Below are positions 53,574-61,736 of a DNA stretch of 64,000 nucleotides, one piece after another (position 1 is the first letter of the stretch; each line of letters opens with the position of its first letter). The DNA comes from Argonema galeatum A003/A1 (GTDB taxonomy: Bacteria > Cyanobacteriota > Cyanobacteriia > Cyanobacteriales > Aerosakkonemataceae), in the NCBI RefSeq assembly GCF_023333595.1, contig NZ_JAIQZM010000013.1, positions 94,619-158,618 of the forward strand, given 5' to 3'. The notes beneath the pieces were generated by a model that worked only from the letters and a program-made list of their open reading frames with translations, had not been told where the DNA came from and searched no databases. Both the position numbers and the translations under genes were made by a program.

Positions 53574-54593
53574 ATGCAAAAGGTTTCTGTCGTTATTCCG
53601 GTCTATGGAGTCGAAAAGTATATAGCGGCTACAGTACAGTCGGTTCTGGAGCAAACTTATAAAAACTTTGAACTCCTGCTAATTGATGATGGTTCTCCCG
53701 ATCGCAGCGTAGAAATTTGTCAGCAATTCACCGACCCCAGGATTAAAATGATTCGTCAGCAGAATCGAGGAGTATCAGCCGCTAGAAATACTGGCATTCG
53801 CCACGCTCAAGGCAAGTATGTGGCCTTTCTAGATGGGGATGACCTCTGGTTACCGGAAAAACTAGAAAAGCACGTTGCTCATCTAGAAAATTCACCAAAC
53901 GTAGGAATTAGCTTTAGCCGCTCTGCTTTCATTGATGAAACAGACAAGCCTTTAAATCTCTACCAAATGCCTAAACTTAAGGAGATTACTCCGGCTCAGA
54001 TATTCTGCCGGAATCCGATTGGTAATGGTTCTGCTCCGGTGATTCGGCAAGAGGTTTTTGAAGCAATTAAGTTTCAAAATAATGCTTCAAGTGCAGAGCA
54101 ATGTTATTTTGATGAGCAATTGCGCCATTTTGAAGATGTGGAATGCTGGCTGCGGATTGCTCTTAAAACTAACTGGCAAGTAGAGGGAATTCCTGAAGCT
54201 CTAACACTATACAGAGTAAATTTGCAGGGAGCTTCAACTAACGTAAATAAGCAGTTGGAAGATTTGGAAAAGGTAATTGAAAAAACCCGCTCCTACGCTC
54301 CGGAACTGGTAAATCAGTGTGCAAATCGAGCTAGAGCTTACGAGTTGCGGTTTTTAGCTCGGAGGGTTGTCAGTCTGCGAGACGGCGCTTCGGCTGTGAA
54401 ATTTGCTCATCGTGCCTTAGCTACTTACTGGCGCATTGTTTTAGAGGAACCGCGCCGTACATTTTTGACTTTGGCAGCTGCTTATTCTCTGTGGCTTTTA
54501 CCCCAGTCTTTGTACCGCCAACTTGAGGATATTGCTTTAAAGATTACGGGCGCTGCTCAAAAGCGTCGTATTCTTCAAGATCAGCCAAGATAA
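53574..54593 (+). CDS. Glycosyltransferase family 2 (duplicated pair, copy 1)
   Basis: The product has 339 residues. It has a GT2 domain with VSVVIPVYGVEKYIAATVQS, LIDDGSPDRSVEICQ, ARNTGIRHAQ and FLDGDDLWLPEKLE. The C-terminal 120 residues are shared with the next gene (RSYAPELV, FLARRVVSLR). High similarity along the whole length marks a tandem duplication with the gene at 54659. Confidence 0.92.
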   Translation: MQKVSVVIPVYGVEKYIAATVQSVLEQTYKNFELLLIDDGSPDRSVEICQQFTDPRIKMIRQQNRGVSAARNTGIRHAQGKYVAFLDGDDLWLPEKLEKHVAHLENSPNVGISFSRSAFIDETDKPLNLYQMPKLKEITPAQIFCRNPIGNGSAPVIRQEVFEAIKFQNNASSAEQCYFDEQLRHFEDVECWLRIALKTNWQVEGIPEALTLYRVNLQGASTNVNKQLEDLEKVIEKTRSYAPELVNQCANRARAYELRFLARRVVSLRDGASAVKFAHRALATYWRIVLEEPRRTFLTLAAAYSLWLLPQSLYRQLEDIALKITGAAQKRRILQDQPR

Positions 54594-54658
54594 GTTAAAT
54601 CAGAATTTGACTCCCAGCTAAAGATGAGACTGTAACGGCAACCGAGTTGGTAACTAGC

Positions 54659-55690
54659 ATGAAAAAAGTGTCTGTCATTGTTCCGACTTACAAAGTAGAA
54701 AAATATATCGCTGCTGCGGTACAGTCGGTTTTAGAGCAAACTTATCAAAATTTTGAAGTGCTGATTATTGATGATGAGTCTCCCGATCGCAGCGTCGAAA
54801 TTTGTCAGCAATTAACAGATTCCAGAATTAGAATCATTCGGCAAAAAAATCGCGGACTGGCTGGGGCTAGAAATACTGGTATTCGTCACGCTCAAGGTGA
54901 ATATTTAGCATTTCTAGATGGGGACGATGTTTGGTTACCAGAAATGCTGGAAAAGAATGTCGCTCATCTTGACAATTCGCAAGATGTGGGTGTTAGCTTT
55001 AACCGTTCTGCTTTTATGGATGAAGCGGGAAAAGATTTAGGCACTTATACGATGCCCCAACTCACAGATATTGACGTGCCTTGTTTACTTCGCGGTAGTC
55101 CAATTGGGAATGGTTCGGCGGCGGTGATTCGGCGGGATGTGTTTGAAGCAATTCGATTTGAAGATAATCTTTACGGTACTGTAGAGGATTTTTATTTCGA
55201 CGATCGCTTTCGCCAGTCAGAAGATATAGAATGTTGGCTACGTATCGCGATCCAGACATCTTGGAAAATTGAGGGAATTCCCGACGTTATGACTCTCTAC
55301 CGGGTAAATTCCGGAGGTCTTTCAGCTAATTTTGTCAAACAGTTCGAGTCTTGGGAAAAGGTATTTGAAAAGACTCGCTCGTATGCTCCAGAACTGGTTG
55401 CTAAGTGGGAAAATATGGCTAGAGCATACCAGCTACGTTATTTAGCCAGAAGTGCTGTGCGTATGCAGGCAGGTGAAGCATCTGTACAACTGATTAATCG
55501 AGCTTTGTCTACCTACTGGCGCATCTTGCTGGAAGAACCAAAACGGACTATTTTTACCTGGGTATCGGCTTATTTGCTTTGGCTTTTGCCCCAATCTGTT
55601 TATTCCCAAATTGATACTTTCGCCTCTAAAATGAGAGGAAGTACTCAAAAACGCCAGATTCTACAAGAGCAGTCTGGTCAGTCGGTATGA
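54659..55690 (+). CDS. Glycosyltransferase family 2 (duplicated pair, copy 2)
   Basis: The product has 343 residues from ATG 54659; a TTG four codons upstream is possible. It is the paralogue of the 53574 gene, with VSVIVPTYKVEKYIAAAVQS and LIIDDESPDRSVEICQ (Gly to Glu in the usual DDGS motif) followed by FLDGDDVWLPEMLE. The DDES change is at a nucleotide-binding site and may alter the donor. The stop overlaps the next gene as ATGA at 55687-55690. Confidence 0.9.
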   Translation: MKKVSVIVPTYKVEKYIAAAVQSVLEQTYQNFEVLIIDDESPDRSVEICQQLTDSRIRIIRQKNRGLAGARNTGIRHAQGEYLAFLDGDDVWLPEMLEKNVAHLDNSQDVGVSFNRSAFMDEAGKDLGTYTMPQLTDIDVPCLLRGSPIGNGSAAVIRRDVFEAIRFEDNLYGTVEDFYFDDRFRQSEDIECWLRIAIQTSWKIEGIPDVMTLYRVNSGGLSANFVKQFESWEKVFEKTRSYAPELVAKWENMARAYQLRYLARSAVRMQAGEASVQLINRALSTYWRILLEEPKRTIFTWVSAYLLWLLPQSVYSQIDTFASKMRGSTQKRQILQEQSGQSV

Positions 55691-57834
55691 ACCGCCTAAA
55701 TCGTATAGTTCTAATTGCTATTATTTCCCTGCTTGCTGTTATAGCATTTCAGCAAATCAAAAGTGTCAGCGTCATTAACTCTGCCTTTGAACGGGCAGAG
55801 TTAGCTATTTTTGATATTCAGAAAACAACTGCATCGACCGGGTGGAATAATGTATCCCTGGGAGGAGGTGGCTATGTTACGGGTATCTACCTCCATCCTT
55901 TACAAAAAGACCTTGTTTATATCAAAACCGATGTCGGTGGTTTCTATCGTTGGAATCCACGAGAGCAAAGCTGGGTTCCGATAACTGACCATTTTCCGCT
56001 TTCCCAACGCCGTTACTATGGGGGAGAAGCACTAGCTTTCGATCCGAAAGATCCGAAGATTGTTTATATTGCGGCAGGTTCCTACGTTTGGGATCGGCCT
56101 GGAACAATTTTTAAGTCAACTAATCAAGGTGCAACTTGGACTAAGTTAAACCTTGACTTGCCAATGGGAGGCAACCAAAATAAACGATGGATGGGAGAAA
56201 GATTAGTTGTCAATCCGTTTAATTCAAATCTGATTTTCTTCGGCTCGCGGCAAGATGGACTGTGGAAGTCATCAAACGCTGGTAGAAGTTGGACTAAAGT
56301 TAATTCTTTTCCCGGAACAGCTAAAAAGGATATTGGAATTACAGCGGTTTTGTTCGATAGACAGGTGTCTGGCTTAGTTTATGCGATCGCCTATGGAGAT
56401 GGGATATATAAATCCACCGATACGGGTGTCACCTGGAGCAAAGTAGAGGGAAGTCCGCAGTGGCCGAGGCGTATGGCTACAAGCCGCAACGGTACGCTGT
56501 ACGCGACGAGTGCTAAGGGACCAGGGGTCAGCAAGTATGCAAACGGGGTTTGGAGCAACATCACGCCGAACAACTCTCAAGCCGTTTTTAATGCGTTGAG
56601 TGTCAACCCAGCGAATCCCGATGAGTTAGTAGTTGCGCTGGGAGAAACGCCATCTACGAAAATCTACCAATCTTTGGATGGGGGAAGTACGTGGACGCAG
56701 ATGAAACGCTCCATGAACAACACCGTTCCTTGGTGGACGAAGATTATGCGATCGCAGGCGTGGATATCTGCGATCGAGTTTGACCCGAAAGTTGCAGGCA
56801 GGATTTGGCTGACGGACTGGTACGGGATATGGCGCACAGACGATATCAAGGCAAATCCAGTCGTCTGGACTAACTATCAAAAAGGACATGAAGAAATAGT
56901 CACATTTGCTTTAGTTTCACCTCCAAAGGGGCCACTGTTACTGAGCGGTATGGCCGATGTAGACGGTTTTTACCATAACAATGGATTGGATGCCTACCCG
57001 TCCAAAACATTCAGCGACAACGGGCCTGATTTTCAAGATACTTACAGCATTGCCTACAACGATCGCGATCCATCGCGAATAGTGCGTGTCGGCGGTAAAC
57101 GGTGGAACAATACTTATTCTGGAGCAACTTCGGCTGACGGCGGTCTGACGTGGCAGAAGTTTGCGTCATTTCCAGCGAACAAAATGCCGATGCGGGTAGC
57201 CATGTCGGCAACAAACCCAAATGTCTTCGTTGTGAGTATCAGTAGCGGTCAGGCTGTACGTACAGACGATGGGGGTGCCACTTGGAGCGATGTGTCAGGC
57301 TTGCCTAAAGGCCCCAAAGGCCCGTGGAACTGGTCTCAGTCGCTGGCGGCGGACACAGTGGATGGCAACACATTTTATTACTATGCGGGTGGGAAAGTTT
57401 ATCGCAGTACTGATGGAGGAGTTTCTTTTGAAACTGTGAATGCCTCACTTCCCCGTGAGAGTTGGCACTCGCTCAAAACTGTGTCGGGAGTCAAAGGTGA
57501 AGTTTGGCTGAGTCTGGATACGAAGGGACTTCACCGCTCTACAGATGGTGGTAAGACGTTCTCCCAAATTGCTGGGGTAGAGAGAGCTTACCTGTTTGCG
57601 TTTGGGAAACCGCAGCGGGGAAGCAAGATTCCTGCACTGTATCTGTATGGGAAAATTGCCGGTATAGGTGAGGGAATTTTCCGTTCTCTAGACCGAGGAA
57701 GGACATGGACAAGTATAGGCGATCGCTCCAAGCCGATCGGTAATAACCCCCAAGTGATGGAAGCCAGCAAACAGGAGTTCGGATTGGTTTTCATTGGCAC
57801 TGGTGGGAGGGGAATTTATTACCGAGCTTTGTAG
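55687..57834 (+). CDS. GH74-like beta-propeller glycosidase, membrane-anchored
   Basis: The product has 715 residues. Residues 7-25 are an uncleaved-type signal anchor. The rest is a double propeller with Asp-box motifs (STNQGATW, STDTGVTW, SLDGGSTW, STDGGKTF, SLDRGRTW). YIKTDVGGFYRW matches the GH74 start, where the Asp of DVGG is catalytic, and GMADVDGFYHN resembles the second catalytic Asp region. GH74 enzymes cut beta-glucans such as xyloglucan; here it might edit or release the glycan. It is translationally coupled to the GT2 gene (ATGA overlap), so it belongs to the polysaccharide operon. Confidence 0.8.
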   Translation: MNRLNRIVLIAIISLLAVIAFQQIKSVSVINSAFERAELAIFDIQKTTASTGWNNVSLGGGGYVTGIYLHPLQKDLVYIKTDVGGFYRWNPREQSWVPITDHFPLSQRRYYGGEALAFDPKDPKIVYIAAGSYVWDRPGTIFKSTNQGATWTKLNLDLPMGGNQNKRWMGERLVVNPFNSNLIFFGSRQDGLWKSSNAGRSWTKVNSFPGTAKKDIGITAVLFDRQVSGLVYAIAYGDGIYKSTDTGVTWSKVEGSPQWPRRMATSRNGTLYATSAKGPGVSKYANGVWSNITPNNSQAVFNALSVNPANPDELVVALGETPSTKIYQSLDGGSTWTQMKRSMNNTVPWWTKIMRSQAWISAIEFDPKVAGRIWLTDWYGIWRTDDIKANPVVWTNYQKGHEEIVTFALVSPPKGPLLLSGMADVDGFYHNNGLDAYPSKTFSDNGPDFQDTYSIAYNDRDPSRIVRVGGKRWNNTYSGATSADGGLTWQKFASFPANKMPMRVAMSATNPNVFVVSISSGQAVRTDDGGATWSDVSGLPKGPKGPWNWSQSLAADTVDGNTFYYYAGGKVYRSTDGGVSFETVNASLPRESWHSLKTVSGVKGEVWLSLDTKGLHRSTDGGKTFSQIAGVERAYLFAFGKPQRGSKIPALYLYGKIAGIGEGIFRSLDRGRTWTSIGDRSKPIGNNPQVMEASKQEFGLVFIGTGGRGIYYRAL

Positions 57835-57894
57835 TAGAAGTAGACGAGGAAATAAATAGCGATCGCGCCTCATCCTTTAAGCTTTTCCACCTTG

Positions 57895-58890
57895 CTAACG
57901 TTTTCCTTCGCCCTCTTTTTCTAAAAACTCTTTAATCCTCTGCTTATAAAACTTCTGATACTCAGCAAAGTTATCTTTCTCGACCCTAATGCCAAAATTT
58001 GACGGTTTTCCTTGAATAATCTTACTAACATTATCCTGAATTTCTGGATAATAATGGCTACCATCGTATGTGTTTTTAGCCTCTGTTGTCACGGCTGAAG
58101 GCACTGAAAAATCATACATCACGTCATAAATTTTAGAGAGTTGATGGATCGAACTCAAGTAACAATCTATCAACCCACGAGAATAAACTTCATTAGCTAC
58201 ATTCCAAGCTGACACAGGAGGAACATATCCAATAAACTCAGCATTAGGAAATACCTGTCTCAATTGCTCATATACTTTCACCTTAGAAGCATCACAAATA
58301 CCCGGTTTTTGGCGATCGTAAAATTCCGGCTCAAATGTTGGGGGATTTTCAACAACCTCACTCTCGAAATTTTTATTATTATAATATCTTGGATCTGGAG
58401 ACATTCCCAGCATTGTTCTAGCCGAAAACAACAAAACCTCTAATGAGAAGTAAGCCTGATATACAGGTTGAGGATCTATTTTTCCAACCCCTGAAATTGG
58501 AGGAGTTAATTTATCAAAGTTGAAGGAATCCACCCCCACATAAACTTTTTTAGGATTGAGCCCTTTTGACTTGGCGTATTTGGCATACTCTACAAACTCT
58601 TCAATTCTTCCTGCACTGAATGAATAATTAAAACAACGATGATCTTTGAATGAAGAAGCTCTCAATAGAGTTACTCTAGAGCTACCCAAGATTAAGCAAT
58701 CATAGTTTTGAGCTTTGCTCTGCAATAAAAAGTTTGTTTTTGAAACGCGCTCGTTAAATGAAAAGTTTCTTCCAGTCAGACGATTTCCTTTTCCATACCA
58801 AAGCGGATCGATCGTCCAGTTAATTAATCCTGCAAACAATAAGATTATAGCTGACAACGGCAAATATGTTATTAAGTAATTTTTGTACAT
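57895..58890 (-). CDS. SGNH-hydrolase-like membrane protein, MBOAT partner
   Basis: The product has 331 residues, starting at ATG 58890 (TCGGGA upstream); a GTG 15 codons earlier would add a less natural N-terminus. There is one N-terminal helix (ITYLPLSAIILLFAGLINW). LILGSSRVTLLRA carries the nucleophile Ser of SGNH-like acetyltransferases and esterases. DGSHYYPEIQD near the C-terminus has the Asp-x-x-His pair. This is the DltD/AlgJ/AlgX pattern of proteins that pass acyl groups received through an MBOAT protein. It is the second gene after MBOAT on the minus strand. Confidence 0.78.
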   Translation of the reverse strand: MYKNYLITYLPLSAIILLFAGLINWTIDPLWYGKGNRLTGRNFSFNERVSKTNFLLQSKAQNYDCLILGSSRVTLLRASSFKDHRCFNYSFSAGRIEEFVEYAKYAKSKGLNPKKVYVGVDSFNFDKLTPPISGVGKIDPQPVYQAYFSLEVLLFSARTMLGMSPDPRYYNNKNFESEVVENPPTFEPEFYDRQKPGICDASKVKVYEQLRQVFPNAEFIGYVPPVSAWNVANEVYSRGLIDCYLSSIHQLSKIYDVMYDFSVPSAVTTEAKNTYDGSHYYPEIQDNVSKIIQGKPSNFGIRVEKDNFAEYQKFYKQRIKEFLEKEGEGKR

Positions 58891-59010
58891 TTCTGCAATT
58901 CCCGATCTAATGTTTACAAAAAAAACTGATGTCACAGCAAAAGTGTTAAATTACCCCATTAACTAAAACTATCATTGTGACTGTCACCGGAGTCAATATT
59001 TTTTTATATT

Positions 59011-60600
59011 TTAGAATTGAAAATATAAAAACTCGCTGACTCGTGAAAGACTGAGGACAGAAATTACAGTTAAAAAAGCGCTAGCTACAGCCCATAATTG
59101 ATTGGGTTGCCATTGTAACTTGTGCCAGAAGCGATCGCTCCAATTTGAAGAAGGATTTATTACAGGTTGCTTTATAGTTATTGGATTATACTTTCCCATC
59201 CACTGCTGAGTATTAGGAGTACACCAAGCTATGAACAGTAAAAAAGTAATTGCGAAGATTGTGTAATCTATAGGTAAATCTGTCGAATTCGTAATCCCAT
59301 CAAACCGAATAATACCAAAGTTTTCCATAAATCCTAATTTTGTCAACAAAGCTTTTGGCAGCGATATTCCATTCGCACCTGTCATTGCACCCAAGATACC
59401 AGTTGCAGCATCCAGAGTTTTGGCTCTAAAGAAAACCCACGATACAATCACAGCTAAAAATGTCACAAACCAGCTTATTCCTTGGGTAAACCAGTGACTC
59501 TTGTTGAGGTCGTGTCCCAGCCAGCGACGGAACGAACGCCATTGATGATTGATAACTAGATAAATTCCATGTAACCCACCCCAGAAGATAAAAGTCCAAC
59601 CTGCACCGTGCCAGAGACCACCTAGCAGCATCGTTATCATTAAATTGAGATAGCGCCGAAAATTTCCCTTACGATTTCCCCCCAAAGGAATATACAGGTA
59701 TTCTCTCAAGAAGTTCGACAAAGTGATGTGCCAGCGTCGCCAAAAATCAATGATGTTAACAGCTTTGTAAGGCGAATCAAAGTTGAGTGGTAACTTGATG
59801 CCAAACAAATAGGAAGCCCCAATCGCCATGTCCGAATAGCCTGAAAAATCAAAGTAGAGCTGCAATGTGTATGCTAGCACTCCAGCCCAAGCTTCAAAAA
59901 ATGTGAGCGGTAAGCCTTGAGAAGCAGCATCAAAAACCGGAGTAGCGTAGACAGCGATTCTATCGGCAAATACAACTTTTTTAAACAGCCCCATGAAAAA
60001 AATTGTTAGTCCAACAGCCAGATATTCACCTTTAAACCTATAAATTGATTTATCGGCAAACTGGGGCATTAAATCTTTATGGTGGACAATTGGGCCAGCG
60101 ATGAGGTGCGGAAAAAAGGTAACGAAGAGGCAGTAGTTGAAAAAATTGTCTTCCTTAGTTTCTCCTCGGTAGGCATCCACCAGATAAGTAATTTGCACAA
60201 AAGTGAAAAATGAGATGGCTAAAGGTAAGACAATAGGATCTAATCGAAAAGCAGTACCAATCAGGTGATTAACGCTATCAGCAAAGAAGTTGGCATATTT
60301 GAAATAGCCAATTAAAGCAAGATTGACTGCAATGGCCAGAGTCAATAGAACTTTTCTGCTAAGTTTTAACGTAAGGCGCTTCCTTAGTGCATAACCCACA
60401 GCATAGTTAAAGAAAATGGAGAATAATAGCAATTTTAAATTAGCTGGGTTCCACCATCCATAGAAAAATAAGGATGCAGCCACCAGCCATAAAATTGCTA
60501 TTTTGTGCTTATTAGAATAATTTATACTGCCAATACCAAAAAATATTAATACTGCTATTGGCAAAAACAGAAAAATAAACTCAAATGAGTTAAATAGCAT
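59011..60600 (-). CDS. MBOAT family O-acyltransferase (AlgI type)
   Basis: The product has 529 residues with about 11 membrane helices. WRRWHITLSNFLREYLYIPLGG and LGGLWHGAGWTFIFWGGLHG contain the invariant MBOAT His and the AlgI/DltB signature. It moves acyl (probably acetyl) groups across the membrane for glycan O-acylation, working with an SGNH partner; the partner is the next gene. The operon faces the Wzx/Wzy operon convergently. A half copy of the mobile repeat lies upstream. Confidence 0.92.
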   Translation of the reverse strand: MLFNSFEFIFLFLPIAVLIFFGIGSINYSNKHKIAILWLVAASLFFYGWWNPANLKLLLFSIFFNYAVGYALRKRLTLKLSRKVLLTLAIAVNLALIGYFKYANFFADSVNHLIGTAFRLDPIVLPLAISFFTFVQITYLVDAYRGETKEDNFFNYCLFVTFFPHLIAGPIVHHKDLMPQFADKSIYRFKGEYLAVGLTIFFMGLFKKVVFADRIAVYATPVFDAASQGLPLTFFEAWAGVLAYTLQLYFDFSGYSDMAIGASYLFGIKLPLNFDSPYKAVNIIDFWRRWHITLSNFLREYLYIPLGGNRKGNFRRYLNLMITMLLGGLWHGAGWTFIFWGGLHGIYLVINHQWRSFRRWLGHDLNKSHWFTQGISWFVTFLAVIVSWVFFRAKTLDAATGILGAMTGANGISLPKALLTKLGFMENFGIIRFDGITNSTDLPIDYTIFAITFLLFIAWCTPNTQQWMGKYNPITIKQPVINPSSNWSDRFWHKLQWQPNQLWAVASAFLTVISVLSLSRVSEFLYFQF

Positions 60601-60625
60601 AGTAACGACTCAAAAGTAGATGTTT

Positions 60626-60720
60626 CAGGACTTACGCACCCAGAACCTCAAAGCTCGATTATTCCCCCCTAACCCCTGAAAAAGGGGAACCTGAAAGCTG
60701 TAACATCCCCCACGAGAGAG
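60626..60720. mobile_element. Half copy of MITE-like family
   Basis: AGGACTTACGCAC (60627-60639) matches the left end of copy C exactly. A C-rich block with CCCCTGAAAAAGGGG follows. No matching right end or flanking duplication is found, so this is a truncated copy or a recombinant with another repeat. It sits between the MBOAT gene start and the broken wecG. Confidence 0.5.
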
Positions 60721-60763
60721 ATAGATTTCTCTTTTCGGGATTGTAAAAAAAGCTAGGACAAGC

Positions 60764-61120
60764 TTATGGGTATTTAACCTTATTGCCTTTTTTAGCTACT
60801 CCTTCGGCTGCTCCTAGCAAAAAAATCTTAACGCTTTCGTTATTTTTGCAGTGGTTGTAAAAGGCGGGAAACAGATCGGAACCAGAGATCTTTTCTTTTA
60901 GTGGTGTACCTAAAAACTTAGCAGCGTACAGCACTATTTGACTATCGCACACTCTATAAGTTGCACTGTCATAGGCTTTGTAGAAGTCTCGATCGTTTTG
61001 CAACTTGATGAGATGGTCTACATTGGGCGTAAACACGATCCCACCTACTTCGAGCTTTTCTAATAGCTCCACTTTTGAAAAATTGTCAATCGGTAAGTTT
61101 AGAATGTTTACTTTTTTCAT
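60764..61120 (-). pseudogene. Truncated WecG/TagA/CpsF glycosyltransferase
   Basis: The frame has 118 codons. The N-terminal half of the GT26 family is present: MKKVNILNLPIDNFSK, FTPNVDHLIKLQND, YRVCDSQIVLYAAKFLG and SGSDLF. At GAAEGVAKK the frame departs from the family and stops within ten codons. Normal members have about 240 residues, so the C-terminal half is missing. Repeat sequence lies directly downstream, which suggests the break arose by rearrangement there. Confidence 0.8.
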
Positions 61121-61736
61121 CGATGCGACCTCCCTAATAAATATAAAGAACGGAGTACGTTATTGCCAGAATGAGAAGTGGAGAAAGTTTAGTGTCTACC
61201 AGTTGTTTCTGCTTAAACAGCCTACTAGCAATGAAGGGTAAGTGTACTTTCTTGACTTTGTAAAGCCATTAACACAGCCCGCTCACAGTAGTAATACAGA
61301 GGACAGTAATTGGTATCTCTCGGAAGATAGAACTCCTTTTGAGCAACTACTTACGTGGAATTACTTGCCCTACTTAGTGAGAATAACAAACCTTACCCTT
61401 GGTGTGTTTAAAGATTTGATAAAGTTCAGTACTTAGGTGTAAAGTTATTATAAAGATACGGATTTGACTGAGATGAGCAAGGCTTCTACTAGGGTTAGCA
61501 CCCTAGTAGAAGCCTCACCTGGCGGATAAACTGTGGAAATTACTTAGATTGGGTAATACGGAGATGCAACAGCTAATCATCCAGGTCGATGAAGGGGGAG
61601 GAAGCAGCACTGGTACACAGTTTCCTGCACTACGCGATCGCAAACCTCCCTAAATTGGCAGAATCCCACGTTTTTGTAACCATTCGTTATTAATAAAGTC
61701 AGGCATGGCAACGACACTGGCAACTGGGCGACTGGG
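61121..61736. other. Divergent gap with strong hairpin and no clear gene
   Basis: 616 bases. The 65-codon frame at 61242-61436 has no ribosome site or recognisable motif, and I do not accept it. The clearest structure is the 61480-61515 hairpin. On the minus strand near 61670-61760, a stretch reads VASVVAMPDFINNEWLQKRG and then stops; this may be the tail of a lost gene, cut by the start of the diguanylate cyclase gene. The evidence is weak. Confidence 0.45.
61480..61515. terminator. Perfect 16-bp hairpin, terminator-like
   Basis: AGGCTTCTACTAGGGT and ACCCTAGTAGAAGCCT pair perfectly around the loop TAGC. The form is that of strong cyanobacterial terminators, but there is no T-tract and no gene ends nearby on either strand. 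It may be left over from a deleted gene. Confidence 0.6.

Noticed and set aside
61242..61436. 64-codon plus-strand frame before the CHASE2 gene
   Set aside because: GTG start without ribosome site, no motif, lies in a repeat-containing gap.
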